A DNA stretch of 43,625 bases from Burkholderiaceae bacterium (lineage in GTDB: Bacteria > Pseudomonadota > Gammaproteobacteria > Burkholderiales > Burkholderiaceae_D). Both the position numbers and the translations under genes were made by a program. The DNA is taken from NCBI GenBank assembly GCA_031291325.1, contig JARLJG010000034.1, forward strand, positions 67,141 through 110,765, read 5' to 3'. Below, piece by piece: positions 1-8,742 of this stretch; position 1 is the stretch's first letter, and every line of letters begins with the position of its first letter. Below the pieces are notes generated by a model, which saw nothing but the letters and a program-made list of their open reading frames with translations, was not told the DNA's origin and searched no databases.

Positions 1-963
1 GTCGCGCCGGCGATTGCCGCCGGGTGCACCATCGTCATCAAGCCGGCCGAGCAAACGCCGTTGTCGGCGCTGGCGATGGCCGAGTTGGCGCATCGGGCCG
101 GCTTCCCGGCGGGCGTGGTCAACGTCCTCACTGCCGATGCCGATCGGTCGATCGAAGTCGGCAAGGTATTGTGTTCCAGCCCGACCGTGCGCCATCTTTC
201 CTTTACCGGATCGACCCCGGTTGGCCGCATCCTGATGCAGCAATGCGCGCCGACGGTGAAGAAGCTGGCGCTGGAGTTGGGCGGCCATGCACCGTTCATC
301 GTGTTCGACGATGCCGATCTCGATGCCGCAGTCGATGGCGCAGTGCAATCGAAATACCGCAACGCCGGCCAGACTTGCGTATGCACCAACCGCTTCTACG
401 TGCATGAATCGATCTACGATCAATTTGTCGAAAAACTGGCTGCGCGCGCGTCCAAGATCAAGGTCGGCAGCGGCTTCGAGGCCGGCGTCAGCCAAGGCCC
501 GATGATCGATGCGCAAGCGGTTGCCAAGGTGGAAGAACATGTGGCCGATGCCAAGGCCAAGGGCGCCGTGGTCGTCACCGGCGGCAAGCGCAGCACACTG
601 GGCGGCTTGTTTTACGAACCGACCGTGTTGTCCAACGTCGGCACCGATATGCAAATCATGCGCGAAGAAACTTTCGGGCCGGTGGCTGCCGTCATCAAAT
701 TCAAGACCGAGGAAGAAGTCATCGCCGCCGCCAACGACACCGACTTCGGCCTGGCCAGCTATTTCTATTCGCGCGATATCGGCCGTGTCTGGCGCGTGTC
801 GGAAAAGCTGGAATACGGCATGGTCGGCATCAATACCGGCTTGATCTCGAACGAAGTCGCCCCTTTCGGCGGCGTCAAGCAATCCGGGCTGGGCCGCGAA
901 GGTTCGGTGTACGGCATGGACGAATATCTGGAATTGAAATACCTGTGCATGGGCGGAATTTAA
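1..963 (+). CDS. gabD: NAD(P)-dependent succinate-semialdehyde dehydrogenase, 5' end missing
   Basis: The reading frame is open from the first base and stops at TAA 961-963, giving 320 visible residues, so roughly the N-terminal third of a normal ~480-residue aldehyde dehydrogenase lies outside the window. The catalytic glutamate is in LELGG (Glu92 of the visible part) and the catalytic cysteine in AGQTCVC (Cys126). The C-terminal [15 protein letters not shown] motif is also present. The family oxidises succinate semialdehyde to succinate in GABA and related catabolism in the cytoplasm. AGQTCVC and the C-terminal sequence favour the GabD branch over other aldehyde dehydrogenases, but the substrate is inferred. 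A 10-bp stem hairpin (1017-1040) follows without a T-tract. Confidence 0.9.
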   Translation, partial: VAPAIAAGCTIVIKPAEQTPLSALAMAELAHRAGFPAGVVNVLTADADRSIEVGKVLCSSPTVRHLSFTGSTPVGRILMQQCAPTVKKLALELGGHAPFIVFDDADLDAAVDGAVQSKYRNAGQTCVCTNRFYVHESIYDQFVEKLAARASKIKVGSGFEAGVSQGPMIDAQAVAKVEEHVADAKAKGAVVVTGGKRSTLGGLFYEPTVLSNVGTDMQIMREETFGPVAAVIKFKTEEEVIAAANDTDFGLASYFYSRDIGRVWRVSEKLEYGMVGINTGLISNEVAPFGGVKQSGLGREGSVYGMDEYLELKYLCMGGI

Positions 964-1016
964 GTCGATCCGCAGCCTGCACCGTATTCGCCGTCCCAAG
1001 TTTTGCACCCGCCGCA

Positions 1017-1040
1017 CCGAGTTGGCCGCCGCCGACTCGG
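1017..1040 (+). other. Hairpin downstream of gabD, possible weak terminator
   Basis: CCGAGTTGGC and GCCGACTCGG can pair over ten positions with one G-U and a four-base loop. It sits 53 bases after the gabD stop and 48 bases before the next start. There is no run of T after it, so it may stabilise an mRNA end rather than terminate intrinsically. Confidence 0.35.
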
Positions 1041-1088
1041 TTAGCGGCATTTGTTGCAGCAAGCTTGTCCATTTGAAAGAAACAATCG

Positions 1089-2339
1089 ATGCCCACCGCG
1101 CCTGACGCGTATCCTTCGTCGCCACCGCACGTCGGCAAAATCGACCGCCGCTCGCTTGCCATTTTACTGGCCGGGCTGGCGATGCTCGGCCCGTTTTCGG
1201 TCGACACTTATCTGCCGGCATTCCCGAACATCGAAGCCAACCTGCATGCGAGCTTCATCGAGGTGCAGCAGACCCTGACCGCGTACATGTTGTCGTTCGG
1301 CGTGATGATCCTGTGGCATGGCGCGTTGTCGGACACTTTCGGGCGGCGCAACGTCATCCTGACCTCGCTGGCGGTGTTCGCGGTGGCGTCATTGGGCTGC
1401 GCGGCCTCGCATAGCATCGAATACCTGTGGGCGTTTCGCATCTTGCAAGGCGTGTCCGCCGGGGCCGGCGCGGTGATCGGGCGCGCCATCATCCGCGATG
1501 CCTATGATGGCCACGCGGCCAGCCGGCTGCTGTCGCTGGTGACGATGATTTTCTCGATCGCGCCGGCGATTGCGCCGATCATGGGCGGCTGGATCGTCAA
1601 GTTGCGCGACTGGCGCTCGATCTTCCTGTTCCTGTTCGCCTTCGCGGTTCTCATGCTGTGGCAATGCTACCGCAAGTTGCCGGAGACCCTGCCACCCGAG
1701 CGCCGCCATGCCTTCCACCCGCGCCACCTGGCGCATAGCTACTACCAGGTATTCCGCTCGCCTTTGTTTCATTTGAAGGCCGCCGCCATCGCCTTCAATT
1801 TCGCCGGCTTGTTCCTTTATGTCGCGGCGGCTCCGGTATTCCTGACCCGGCACCTGCGGCTTGGCCCCGATCAGTTCGGCTGGCAATTCATCCCCTCGGT
1901 GGCCGGCATCTTCCTGGGCGCGCTGTTTGCCAACCGGCTGGCCGGGAAGATGTCGATCCCCCGGCAAGCGTTGATCGGCTTCACCTTCTTGATCGGCGCC
2001 GCGCTTTTCAACGTCGGCTACCACCTGTATTTTCCGCCGGCCTTGCCGTGGTCGGTGGCGCCCTTGTTTTTCTATACCTTCGGCATGTCGATCGTGGCGC
2101 CTGGCGCTACGCTGATGGTGCTCGATCTTTTCCCGCACATACGCGGCATCGTCGCCTCTTGCCAGTCGTTCGTGTTGACCATGCTGGCGGCTGCCATCTC
2201 GGCAGTCATCGCGCCGTTGCTGTCGCAATCGGTGTTGTGGCTGGCCGAGGGGCAATGCGCGTTTACCTTGCTCGCGCTCGCCTTTTGGCTGGCTTCGCGC
2301 GCTTACAGCAGACTCAGGAAGAGCCGATCAACTGCGTGA
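1089..2339 (+). CDS. Bcr/CflA-family MFS multidrug efflux transporter
   Basis: The 416-residue protein has the length and hydrophobic pattern of a 12-helix major facilitator. After a ~20-residue cytoplasmic N-terminus, helix 1 contains the DTYLPAFP motif typical of Bcr/CflA drug:proton antiporters. The loop 2-3 motif A is present as GALSDTFGRRNVI. Helix 5 has the antiporter-type sequence with many Gly, Pro and Ala. Members expel bicyclomycin, chloramphenicol, sulfonamides or dipeptides across the inner membrane, and the substrate here cannot be read from the sequence. The last 26 bases overlap the 3' end of the convergent lipoprotein gene, so the two stops lie inside each other's coding region. 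Confidence 0.88.
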   Translation: MPTAPDAYPSSPPHVGKIDRRSLAILLAGLAMLGPFSVDTYLPAFPNIEANLHASFIEVQQTLTAYMLSFGVMILWHGALSDTFGRRNVILTSLAVFAVASLGCAASHSIEYLWAFRILQGVSAGAGAVIGRAIIRDAYDGHAASRLLSLVTMIFSIAPAIAPIMGGWIVKLRDWRSIFLFLFAFAVLMLWQCYRKLPETLPPERRHAFHPRHLAHSYYQVFRSPLFHLKAAAIAFNFAGLFLYVAAAPVFLTRHLRLGPDQFGWQFIPSVAGIFLGALFANRLAGKMSIPRQALIGFTFLIGAALFNVGYHLYFPPALPWSVAPLFFYTFGMSIVAPGATLMVLDLFPHIRGIVASCQSFVLTMLAAAISAVIAPLLSQSVLWLAEGQCAFTLLALAFWLASRAYSRLRKSRSTA

Positions 2340-4329
2340 AATAGCGGTGCCCGAGACTGTCGACCGCGCCTATCCATACCTCGTAAGCGGTCGGCACATA
2401 ACCGGCCGGCAGCGTCGAAGCGGCAACCGCGACGCTGGTTGCGTTGCCGAACGGCACCGTATTGTCGGTAATGACGGGCGAAGCGCCGGTGCTGCTAATC
2501 ACGGTGCGCACCATGAACACTTTCATGTTCGGATTGGCAGCCGCCCAGTTGGCCCACGACAGCGTAAAGCCGGCGGTGATGGTCGCGCCGGTCAGCGGCG
2601 CGCTGGCCGTTACGCCATCGACTGCCGGAAACAGGCTGGTTGCGAGATTGGTCGGCAAATTTGCCGGCAGGTAGGCGTTCGCGCTCTGGTTGGTCACGGT
2701 GATCCAGGACGCGTAGGTAATCACATATTTCGCGCCGATTACCGCATCGACGCTGCCCAGCCAGCCCAGCGCAGGCGCTTGCAGCAAGGTGTCCGATAAA
2801 TCTCCGGTGGCAGTCGGCAGCACCGATGGCGTCTGCCACAGGCATAGCAAGTTTCCGCTGCAATAGGCAAACGGTATGCTCTGATCGCTGGCAAGCAGGA
2901 CCGCGCTATTGCCGACTGTTTCGGTGCCGCTGCTGTCCTGCGCCTGGATGGCGACTTGCAAGCCGGTGCTCGGATTGCTGCCGGTGGTGCCGGTAGTCAG
3001 GCTGCCGCCCAGGCTGAAGCTCGCGTAGGCGACCGGGTACACGGCGACGCTGGCGTACCGTCCGTTGCCGGAAAACTTCCAGGTCGGGGTGGTGGTCTTG
3101 CTGTAGGCGACGCCGTCGCTGAACAAGTCGACCACATTGCCGTTGACGTCGGTGACCACCGCAGCCACCGCCAGATTGGTGCAGCCTTTGGCAGGCACCG
3201 GATCGTCGATGCAGCCGGTCACCTGCAGCGCACTGAGTTGGTAGTTATTCGTCGCATAGCCTTCCAATACCTGCTCCAACTGCGCGAAAGTGCGCCCGTT
3301 GTAGGCGTAAGTATCGGAAGCGATGCTGGCCAGCGCGGGCGACGGCGGCGCCGGCACTGCCGACGCCAGCGAAGCGAATCCGGTGGCGGCAACCCGCTGC
3401 GCAATCAGCGTATTGATGGCGATGGTCAGGTTGTCCAGGGTCGCAATATTCGCGATGACGGTAGTCGGGCTGGTCGTGGTGATCGTGGTCGAGGTGATCG
3501 CGCTGGCGATCTTCCCCGAACTTCCCAGCGCCAGCTGCGCCTTGGCAGTGGCCAGGCTGATTTTCACTTCCGGCGATCCGATGGCGGCGAATTTATTGCT
3601 CAATTGCAGTTGATCGTTGCCGCTGGAATCCTTGACGATCTGGATGCGCAAGCCCTCCAATACCGCATCGACCAAGGTCTTGTTGGTGGTAAATGTCGGA
3701 TCCTTGAATAGATTGAGCGATGTGCTGGAAGTCACCTTCGCATCGGTCAGGTTCTTGGCGATGATGGTTTCGATTTGCATCATTGCCGTCGACAGACTGG
3801 TCGTATTGCCGAGCGCCGCGATGGCGCTGGCGTTGGCGGACGCATTGAGGAATATTCCTTGCGGGTCGGCGCCGAGGATTTCCGCCACGACGGCATTGGT
3901 CAGCGGCGTGATGTTGGCCACCACCGGCGCAGTGTCGGATTGCACTACGGTATGCAGCACGACGGGCCATCCCGTGGCGTCGGAACCGACCGCCTCGATA
4001 AACAGCGGCAACTTGGGCGACGCCGTATTGAGCGTCAACGTATACGAGCCGTCAGCCACATTGGTGGTCGCAGTCGTAACGGTATTGCCAGCGCTATTCA
4101 GCAATTTTACCGCCGCGCCGTTGCCATCGACCACGCTGATGGTGGCGTTGCCGAGCGGCGCGCCGATTGCCGCCACGCCGGTCACGACGACATTGGTGGT
4201 CGACACGATCGTCGTGGTCGTGGTCGACGAGGACGACGATGAAGACCCGCCCCCGCCGCATCCGGCCAAGGCCGACAAACATGCCAACGGCACGGCGATC
4301 ATGAATGAGGCAAATCTCTTGGATTGCAT
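2314..4329 (-). CDS. Large secreted lipoprotein with Ser/Thr linker, function unknown
   Basis: The chosen start (ATG at 4329) gives a clean lipoprotein signal: positive QSKR, a hydrophobic stretch and the lipobox LAGC with Cys24 as the lipidated residue. An upstream in-frame start at 4377 would add 16 charged residues before the signal and is less likely. After Cys24 come Gly4, Ser7 and Thr5 runs, a flexible tether. Around residues 45-120 there is a beta-sandwich-like segment resembling carboxypeptidase-regulatory or bacterial Ig-like domains (GAPLGNATISVVDGNG, DGSYTLTL). The rest of the 671 residues is Ala/Thr/Ser-rich with no catalytic motif that I recognise. Outer-membrane or surface attachment is inferred. 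The 3' end overlaps the drug exporter gene by 26 bases. Confidence 0.8.
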   Translation of the reverse strand: MQSKRFASFMIAVPLACLSALAGCGGGGSSSSSSSTTTTTIVSTTNVVVTGVAAIGAPLGNATISVVDGNGAAVKLLNSAGNTVTTATTNVADGSYTLTLNTASPKLPLFIEAVGSDATGWPVVLHTVVQSDTAPVVANITPLTNAVVAEILGADPQGIFLNASANASAIAALGNTTSLSTAMMQIETIIAKNLTDAKVTSSTSLNLFKDPTFTTNKTLVDAVLEGLRIQIVKDSSGNDQLQLSNKFAAIGSPEVKISLATAKAQLALGSSGKIASAITSTTITTTSPTTVIANIATLDNLTIAINTLIAQRVAATGFASLASAVPAPPSPALASIASDTYAYNGRTFAQLEQVLEGYATNNYQLSALQVTGCIDDPVPAKGCTNLAVAAVVTDVNGNVVDLFSDGVAYSKTTTPTWKFSGNGRYASVAVYPVAYASFSLGGSLTTGTTGSNPSTGLQVAIQAQDSSGTETVGNSAVLLASDQSIPFAYCSGNLLCLWQTPSVLPTATGDLSDTLLQAPALGWLGSVDAVIGAKYVITYASWITVTNQSANAYLPANLPTNLATSLFPAVDGVTASAPLTGATITAGFTLSWANWAAANPNMKVFMVRTVISSTGASPVITDNTVPFGNATSVAVAASTLPAGYVPTAYEVWIGAVDSLGHRYFTQLIGSS

Positions 4330-4530
4330 AAACTTCGCTTTCTCGTGTCGTGGACGCGCCGATGGACCCGTGAACATTCTTCACGATATCATTTTAGGGG
4401 GAAAAGGAAGGAAGCAAGGCAAAAACAAGGCGACGAAACGGCTCTTTTTCGGCACTTCGGCCACGGTTTAGGTCTCAAAAATTCACTGAGCGTTTGCTCC
4501 GCAACGATTGCTTTGGAGCACATTTTCAAA

Positions 4531-4860
4531 TTAATCGCTGCGTTTTGCTCGTTCGAGCCGGGACGGCGTAACATTCCGACGTTCGTGGTCTACGGCCAAG
4601 ATGCGCAACACGTTGCCGTCCTCAATATAGAACAGGCGAAACGGAAATCGATGCAGTGACCAGGTTCGGATTTCTGCTTCAGGGAGCAGGTAAGCAAAAC
4701 GTAGAGAGCCTACGCCGGGATTCTCGGCGAGAAACCGGCAGGCATCCCGGAACTCGTCGCGAAAGCGCCCGGCGACGGCAGGCGATGCTTCCTTGACGTA
4801 GTAACGTGCCACGTCCTTGACTTGCAATTTGGCAAAAGGAGTGATTTCGAGGCGAAGCAA
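4531..4860 (-). CDS. RelE/ParE-family type II toxin
   Basis: This 109-residue protein has the short alpha/beta layout of the RelE/ParE toxins: an N-terminal strand and two helices (KDVARYYVKEASP, RFRDEFRDACRFLAENPGVG), then the strands RTWSLHRFPFRLFYIED and VLRILAVDHERR. LAENPGVG followed by a basic, aromatic strand and the final HERR is characteristic. ParE members poison gyrase and RelE members cut mRNA on the ribosome; the target here is not resolved. It begins six bases after the stop of the antitoxin gene, so the two are almost certainly co-transcribed. Confidence 0.82.
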   Translation of the reverse strand: MLRLEITPFAKLQVKDVARYYVKEASPAVAGRFRDEFRDACRFLAENPGVGSLRFAYLLPEAEIRTWSLHRFPFRLFYIEDGNVLRILAVDHERRNVTPSRLERAKRSD

Positions 4861-4866
4861 GGGCGG

Positions 4867-5064
4867 CTAGTGCTGAGAGACGATGGCGTCGAGTTCGGCA
4901 AAAAATGCGTCATCCAAAGGAGTTGCCTGACCACTCGACATTCCTTCCAGCACCAAGGCCAGCACACGCCGGTCTTCCTTGTTCCGTGGGCCGTAGCTTT
5001 CCGGGATATCAGGAATGGGGGCGAGTTCGACCGGGTCGATGGTAGCGAGATTGAATGCTTGCAT
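4867..5064 (-). CDS. Short antitoxin paired with the ParE-like toxin
   Basis: The protein has 65 residues. Its C-terminal half (SGQATPLDDAFFAELDAIV) matches the toxin-wrapping tail seen in ParD-type antitoxins. The N-terminal half is Pro-rich and too short for a clear ribbon-helix-helix or other DNA-binding fold, which is unusual because most type II antitoxins repress their own promoter. No Shine-Dalgarno sequence precedes the ATG; instead a consensus -10 box ends six bases before it, suggesting a leaderless mRNA. It lies immediately upstream of the toxin gene with a six-base gap. Confidence 0.72.
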   Translation of the reverse strand: MQAFNLATIDPVELAPIPDIPESYGPRNKEDRRVLALVLEGMSSGQATPLDDAFFAELDAIVSQH

Positions 5065-5070
5065 GTGACG

Positions 5071-5098
5071 ATTATACGGCCAAGCTGTAGAAAATCAA
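5071..5098 (-). promoter_or_regulatory. Promoter of the toxin-antitoxin pair
   Basis: On the minus strand TTGATT (5093-5098) and TATAAT (5071-5076) are separated by 16 bases, close to the sigma-70 consensus. The predicted start of transcription falls at or within a base or two of the antitoxin ATG at 5064. Confidence 0.65.
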
Positions 5099-5146
5099 CC
5101 CTAAAGATTTGCCGCCCAATTGCATCGCACGCTTGAGCCGGTCGGC

Positions 5147-5173
5147 GCAGGCCGGGATACAATCCAGGCCTGC
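5147..5173 (-). other. Inverted repeat downstream of typA
   Basis: GCAGGCC and GGCCTGC flank a 13-base loop just beyond the typA stop. No T-run follows on the minus strand. It could protect the typA mRNA 3' end or assist factor-dependent termination. Confidence 0.35.
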
Positions 5174-5187
5174 CACGCTTCCGCAAT

Positions 5188-7023
5188 TTATGCAGCGTCG
5201 CGCGAGGCCTTCTTGCGTTCGTGTTCTTTCAGGTAACGCTTGCGCAGGCGGATGCTCTTCGGCGTGATTTCGACCAGTTCGTCGTCGTCGATGAATTCGA
5301 CCGCGTATTCCAGCGACATCTGGATCGGCGGCACCAGGCGCACCGCTTCGTCGGTGCCGGACGAACGCACGTTGGTCAATTGCTTGCCCTTGATCGGATT
5401 GACGACCAGGTCGTTGTCGCGCGAATGGATGCCGATAATCATGCCTTCGTACACCGGATCGTTATGCACGACGAACATGCGGCCGCGATCCTGCAGCTTC
5501 CAGATCGCGTAGGCGACGGCAGCGCCGTCGTCCTGCGAAATCAGCACGCCGTTGCGACGGCTGGCCATTTCGCCCTTGCTGTTGTCGACCGGCGCGTACT
5601 CGTCGAAAATATGGCTCATCAAGCCGGTGCCGCGCGTCAAGGTCATGAATTCGCCCTGGAAGCCGATCAAGCCGCGCGCCGGAATGCGGTATTCCAGACG
5701 GACACGGCCCTTGCCGTCCGATTCCATATTCTGCAAATCGCCGCGACGACGGCCCAATTCTTCCATCACGCCGCCCTGGTTCGCTTCTTCGACATCGACC
5801 GACAGCAATTCAAACGGTTCGTGGCGCACGCCGTCGACCATCTTGAAGACCACTCGCGGACGCGATACGGCCAGCTCGAAGCCTTCGCGGCGCATGTTTT
5901 CGATCAAAATCGTCAGGTGCAACTCGCCGCGACCGGAGACTTCAAACACGGTATCGTCAGGTGTCGGCGCCACGCGCAAGGCGACGTTGGCTTTCAATTC
6001 GCGGTCCAGGCGCTCACGCAACTGGCGGCTGGTGACGAACTTGCCTTCGCGCCCTGCCAGCGGCGAATTGTTGACCATGAAATTCATGGTCAGTGTCGGT
6101 TCGTCGACGATCAGCATCGGCAGCGCGTCCGGGGTATCCGGTGCGCACACCGTGGTGCCGATGCCGAGCTCGTCGATACCGTTGATCAAGACGATGTCGC
6201 CGGCAACCGCTTCGTCGACCAGCACGCGTTCCAGGCCCTTGAAATTCAACACCTGGTTGATGCGCGCTTTACGCGGCGTGCTGTCCGGGCCATCCATGAT
6301 GATGACGTCTTGCAAGGCCCTGACGCGGCCACGGGTGATGCGACCAATGCCGATCTTGCCGACGTAGGACGAGTAGTCCAGCGACGAGATTTGCAATTGC
6401 AAAGGGCCGTCCTGGTCGTCTTCACGCGCCGGAACGTGCTTCAGAATCGCATCGAACAGCGGCTTCATGTCGCCTTCGCGCACGGTCGGATCGAGGCTGG
6501 CGTAGCCGTTCAATGCCGACGCGTAGACTACCGGGAAATCGAGCTGCTCTTCGGTCGCGCCCAGTTTGTCGAACAATTCAAAGGTGGCGTTGATCGCCCA
6601 TTCCGGACGCGCGCCCGGACGATCGATCTTGTTCAACACGACGATCGGCTTCAGGCCAAGGGCCAAGGCCTTGCGGGTGACGAACCGGGTTTGCGGCATC
6701 GGGCCTTCTTGCGCATCGACCAGCAGCAACACGCTGTCGACCATCGACAACACGCGCTCCACTTCGCCGCCGAAGTCGGCATGGCCGGGGGTGTCGACGA
6801 TGTTGATATGCGTGCCTTCGTATTCAACTGCGCAATTCTTGGACAGAATCGTGATTCCGCGCTCTTTTTCCAGGTCGTTGGAGTCCATCACACGGGCTTC
6901 GACTTGCTGGTTTTCGCGGAAGGTTCCCGACTGCCGCAACAGTTTGTCGACGAGTGTCGTCTTGCCATGGTCGACGTGGGCGATGATGGCGATGTTGCGA
7001 ATTGCGCGTTTTGTATTTGACAT
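5188..7023 (-). CDS. typA: Ribosome-associated GTPase TypA/BipA
   Basis: The 611-residue protein starts at ATG 7023; 19 in-frame upstream codons are not part of the family. The G1 motif AHVDHGKT lies at residues 15-22, followed by the G2/switch region [11 protein letters not shown]3 DTPGH and G4 NKID. Domains II and III and the BipA-specific C-terminal domain follow ([12 protein letters not shown] and the basic tail). BipA is an EF-G-like translational GTPase that binds 70S ribosomes and helps 50S assembly, especially in the cold and under stress. It lies 181 bases downstream of truB, in the same direction as the rimP-nusA-infB operon, but has its own strong -10 box at 7079-7084. Confidence 0.96.
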   Translation of the reverse strand: MSNTKRAIRNIAIIAHVDHGKTTLVDKLLRQSGTFRENQQVEARVMDSNDLEKERGITILSKNCAVEYEGTHINIVDTPGHADFGGEVERVLSMVDSVLLLVDAQEGPMPQTRFVTRKALALGLKPIVVLNKIDRPGARPEWAINATFELFDKLGATEEQLDFPVVYASALNGYASLDPTVREGDMKPLFDAILKHVPAREDDQDGPLQLQISSLDYSSYVGKIGIGRITRGRVRALQDVIIMDGPDSTPRKARINQVLNFKGLERVLVDEAVAGDIVLINGIDELGIGTTVCAPDTPDALPMLIVDEPTLTMNFMVNNSPLAGREGKFVTSRQLRERLDRELKANVALRVAPTPDDTVFEVSGRGELHLTILIENMRREGFELAVSRPRVVFKMVDGVRHEPFELLSVDVEEANQGGVMEELGRRRGDLQNMESDGKGRVRLEYRIPARGLIGFQGEFMTLTRGTGLMSHIFDEYAPVDNSKGEMASRRNGVLISQDDGAAVAYAIWKLQDRGRMFVVHNDPVYEGMIIGIHSRDNDLVVNPIKGKQLTNVRSSGTDEAVRLVPPIQMSLEYAVEFIDDDELVEITPKSIRLRKRYLKEHERKKASRDAA

Positions 7024-7078
7024 AATTTGTTGTGTTACTGTTGTGTTTTCTGTTCGATCCAGAAATCGGGAACCGAAC

Positions 7079-7087
7079 ATTATAACA
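7079..7087 (-). promoter_or_regulatory. Extended -10 promoter of typA
   Basis: On the minus strand the sequence TGT directly precedes a perfect TATAAT (7079-7084), forming an extended -10 element about 55 bases upstream of the typA start. No good -35 is seen 17 bases further up, which is common for extended -10 promoters. Confidence 0.6.
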
Positions 7088-7204
7088 TGTTGCGGCGCAG
7101 GATATTTATTTAAGTGCTTTTTTAAAAAACCGTTGCGGCGCTACAGCATAATGGCGGATTTTGACCGCATCATGACTGTGCAACCGATGCCGCGCCGATA
7201 CCAA

Positions 7205-8137
7205 CTATGGTGCGGTAGCCACCAGCCGCTCCGGCGCCAGCACGCCGAATTCCTTGACCACGCCGGTGCCCAGCAATTGTCCATCATCGGCGCGATAGAC
7301 GCGAATCCTGCCCTGGTCGGTCGGCAACGGCACTTGTTCCTTGCCCAACGACAGCCTTTGACCATGCAAGAAGCGCGCCGCCAGTTCCGCCGGCAAAGCC
7401 ACTTGCGGAAACGACATCAGCAACGCGTCGACCGGCGCCAGCATCGACGCGCGCTGATCTTCTGCAATTGCGGCCAGCGCCTCCAGGCTCCACGCGCCAT
7501 CCAGCGTCAGTTCACCGACCTGAATACGCCGCAAAGCGTTCAGATGGGCGCCGCACCCGAGCGCAGCGCCGATATCCTCGCCCAATACGCGGATATAAGT
7601 TCCCTTGCTGCACTTGACCCGCACCCGCAAGAACGGTGCGGCATAATCGAGCAGCACCAGTTCATGAATCGTGATGTGCCGCGCTTCGCGTTCCAGCGTG
7701 ATACCCGCGCGCGCATACTCGTACAAAGGCTTGCCGTCGCGCTTCAAGGCCGAGTGCATCGGCGGAATTTGCTCTTGCGCACCGCGAAAGCGCACCAATA
7801 CCGCATCGATCTGCTCGGGCGTAACTGCCACCTCCGCGCGACTGACGACTTCGCCTTCGGTGTCGCCCGTGTTGGTGACGATGCCTAGGTGAATCGTCGC
7901 CTCGTAGGTCTTGTCGGCTTCCAGCAAATCCTGCGAAAACTTGGTCGCCTCGCCAAAACACAAGGGCAGCAAGCCGGTGGCAAAAGGGTCCAGCGTGCCG
8001 GTATGGCCGGCCTTTTGCGCGTTCAGCAAGCGCTTGGCCTTAATCAGCACGTCGTTGCTGGAATGGCCGGCAACCTTGTCGAGCAACAGCACGCCATGCA
8101 CCGGCACCCGCACTTTCTTCGGCAGTTGGGTCGCCAT
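7205..8137 (-). CDS. truB: tRNA pseudouridine(55) synthase TruB
   Basis: TruB converts uridine 55 in the T-loop of tRNAs to pseudouridine and also acts as a tRNA chaperone. The catalytic motif [13 protein letters not shown] places the nucleophile at Asp50, and the N-terminal [14 protein letters not shown] motif is typical. The later segment [11 protein letters not shown]-like ([14 protein letters not shown]) and a C-terminal PUA-like domain complete the 310 residues. The start is taken as ATG 8137, whose A is the last base of the rbfA stop (TGATG), indicating translational coupling; a GTG three bases upstream is also possible. It is the last gene of the rimP-nusA-infB-rbfA-truB operon. Confidence 0.95.
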   Translation of the reverse strand: MATQLPKKVRVPVHGVLLLDKVAGHSSNDVLIKAKRLLNAQKAGHTGTLDPFATGLLPLCFGEATKFSQDLLEADKTYEATIHLGIVTNTGDTEGEVVSRAEVAVTPEQIDAVLVRFRGAQEQIPPMHSALKRDGKPLYEYARAGITLEREARHITIHELVLLDYAAPFLRVRVKCSKGTYIRVLGEDIGAALGCGAHLNALRRIQVGELTLDGAWSLEALAAIAEDQRASMLAPVDALLMSFPQVALPAELAARFLHGQRLSLGKEQVPLPTDQGRIRVYRADDGQLLGTGVVKEFGVLAPERLVATAP

Positions 8138-8523
8138 CACTCAGGCTCGGCATCCTTGGCGCGCGTGGCGTTGGCTTCGTCGATCAATTTCGATAATTCG
8201 ATGCCGCGCGAAGTCGACGTGTCGTGCACGAAATGCAACTCCGGCAAGGTATGGATGGTCAAGCGCCGGCCCAACTGGCCGCGAATAAACCCGGAAGCGG
8301 CACTCAGTCCCTTCACGGTATTCTGGATCGCTTCCGGCTGGTCGCTCAGCATCGTGAAAAACACTTTGGCGTGCGCATAATCGGGCGTGATCTGCACTTC
8401 GGTGATGGTCACCATGCCCACGCGCGGGTCTTTCAACTCGAAGGCGATGATTTCCGCCAGATCGCGCTGAATCTGGTCTTGCACGCGGAGGCCGCGTGCG
8501 GGGATGGTTTTATGTTTTGCCAT
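8137..8523 (-). CDS. rbfA: 30S ribosome-binding factor A
   Basis: The 128-residue protein shows the RbfA KH-like fold signature: an N-terminal basic stretch, [24 protein letters not shown], then [20 protein letters not shown] and [15 protein letters not shown]. RbfA binds the 5' helix of 16S rRNA and aids late 30S maturation and cold adaptation. The stop overlaps the truB start by one base. It is separated from infB by an unusual 219-base spacer containing a long inverted repeat, whereas these genes are normally close together. Confidence 0.95.
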   Translation of the reverse strand: MAKHKTIPARGLRVQDQIQRDLAEIIAFELKDPRVGMVTITEVQITPDYAHAKVFFTMLSDQPEAIQNTVKGLSAASGFIRGQLGRRLTIHTLPELHFVHDTSTSRGIELSKLIDEANATRAKDAEPE

Positions 8524-8576
8524 ACGCTTTTGTTCTGATGTTACGCACCGATGCTGAAATAGCCCTGTACGAGTCC

Positions 8577-8701
8577 CCTCCCCCTTGCAGGGGGAGGGTT
8601 AGGGCGGCCCGCGTAGGGAGGGGGTAGTGCGGTCGAGATACGCGATGGTGTAATTTAAGCGCACTACCCCCATCCTAACCTTCCCCCTGCAAGGGGGAAA
8701 G
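8577..8701. repeat. Long inverted repeat (MITE/REP-like) between infB and rbfA
   Basis: The left arm (about 8577-8630) contains CTCCCCCTTGCAGGGGGAGG, then GGTTAGG and GGGGGTAGTGC. The right arm (about 8661-8701) carries the complements GCACTACCCCC, CCTAACC and TTCCCCCTGCAAGGGGG. The central 30 bases are unpaired. The outer 26 bases of each arm match at 24 positions. Each outer arm is itself a small palindrome around TTGCAGGGGG or its complement. It lies within a co-directional ribosome-biogenesis operon, so it would form a large hairpin in the mRNA. It resembles non-autonomous palindromic elements, but a family cannot be assigned. Confidence 0.75.
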
Positions 8702-8742
8702 AACTTATTCCTGGCATTTTCCAACGTCAGTGCGTAGATCAA

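Noticed and set aside
4324-4659. 111-codon plus-strand frame between the lipoprotein and the toxin gene
   Set aside because: It runs antisense into both neighbours' ends and has a basic, random-looking composition without a start signal.
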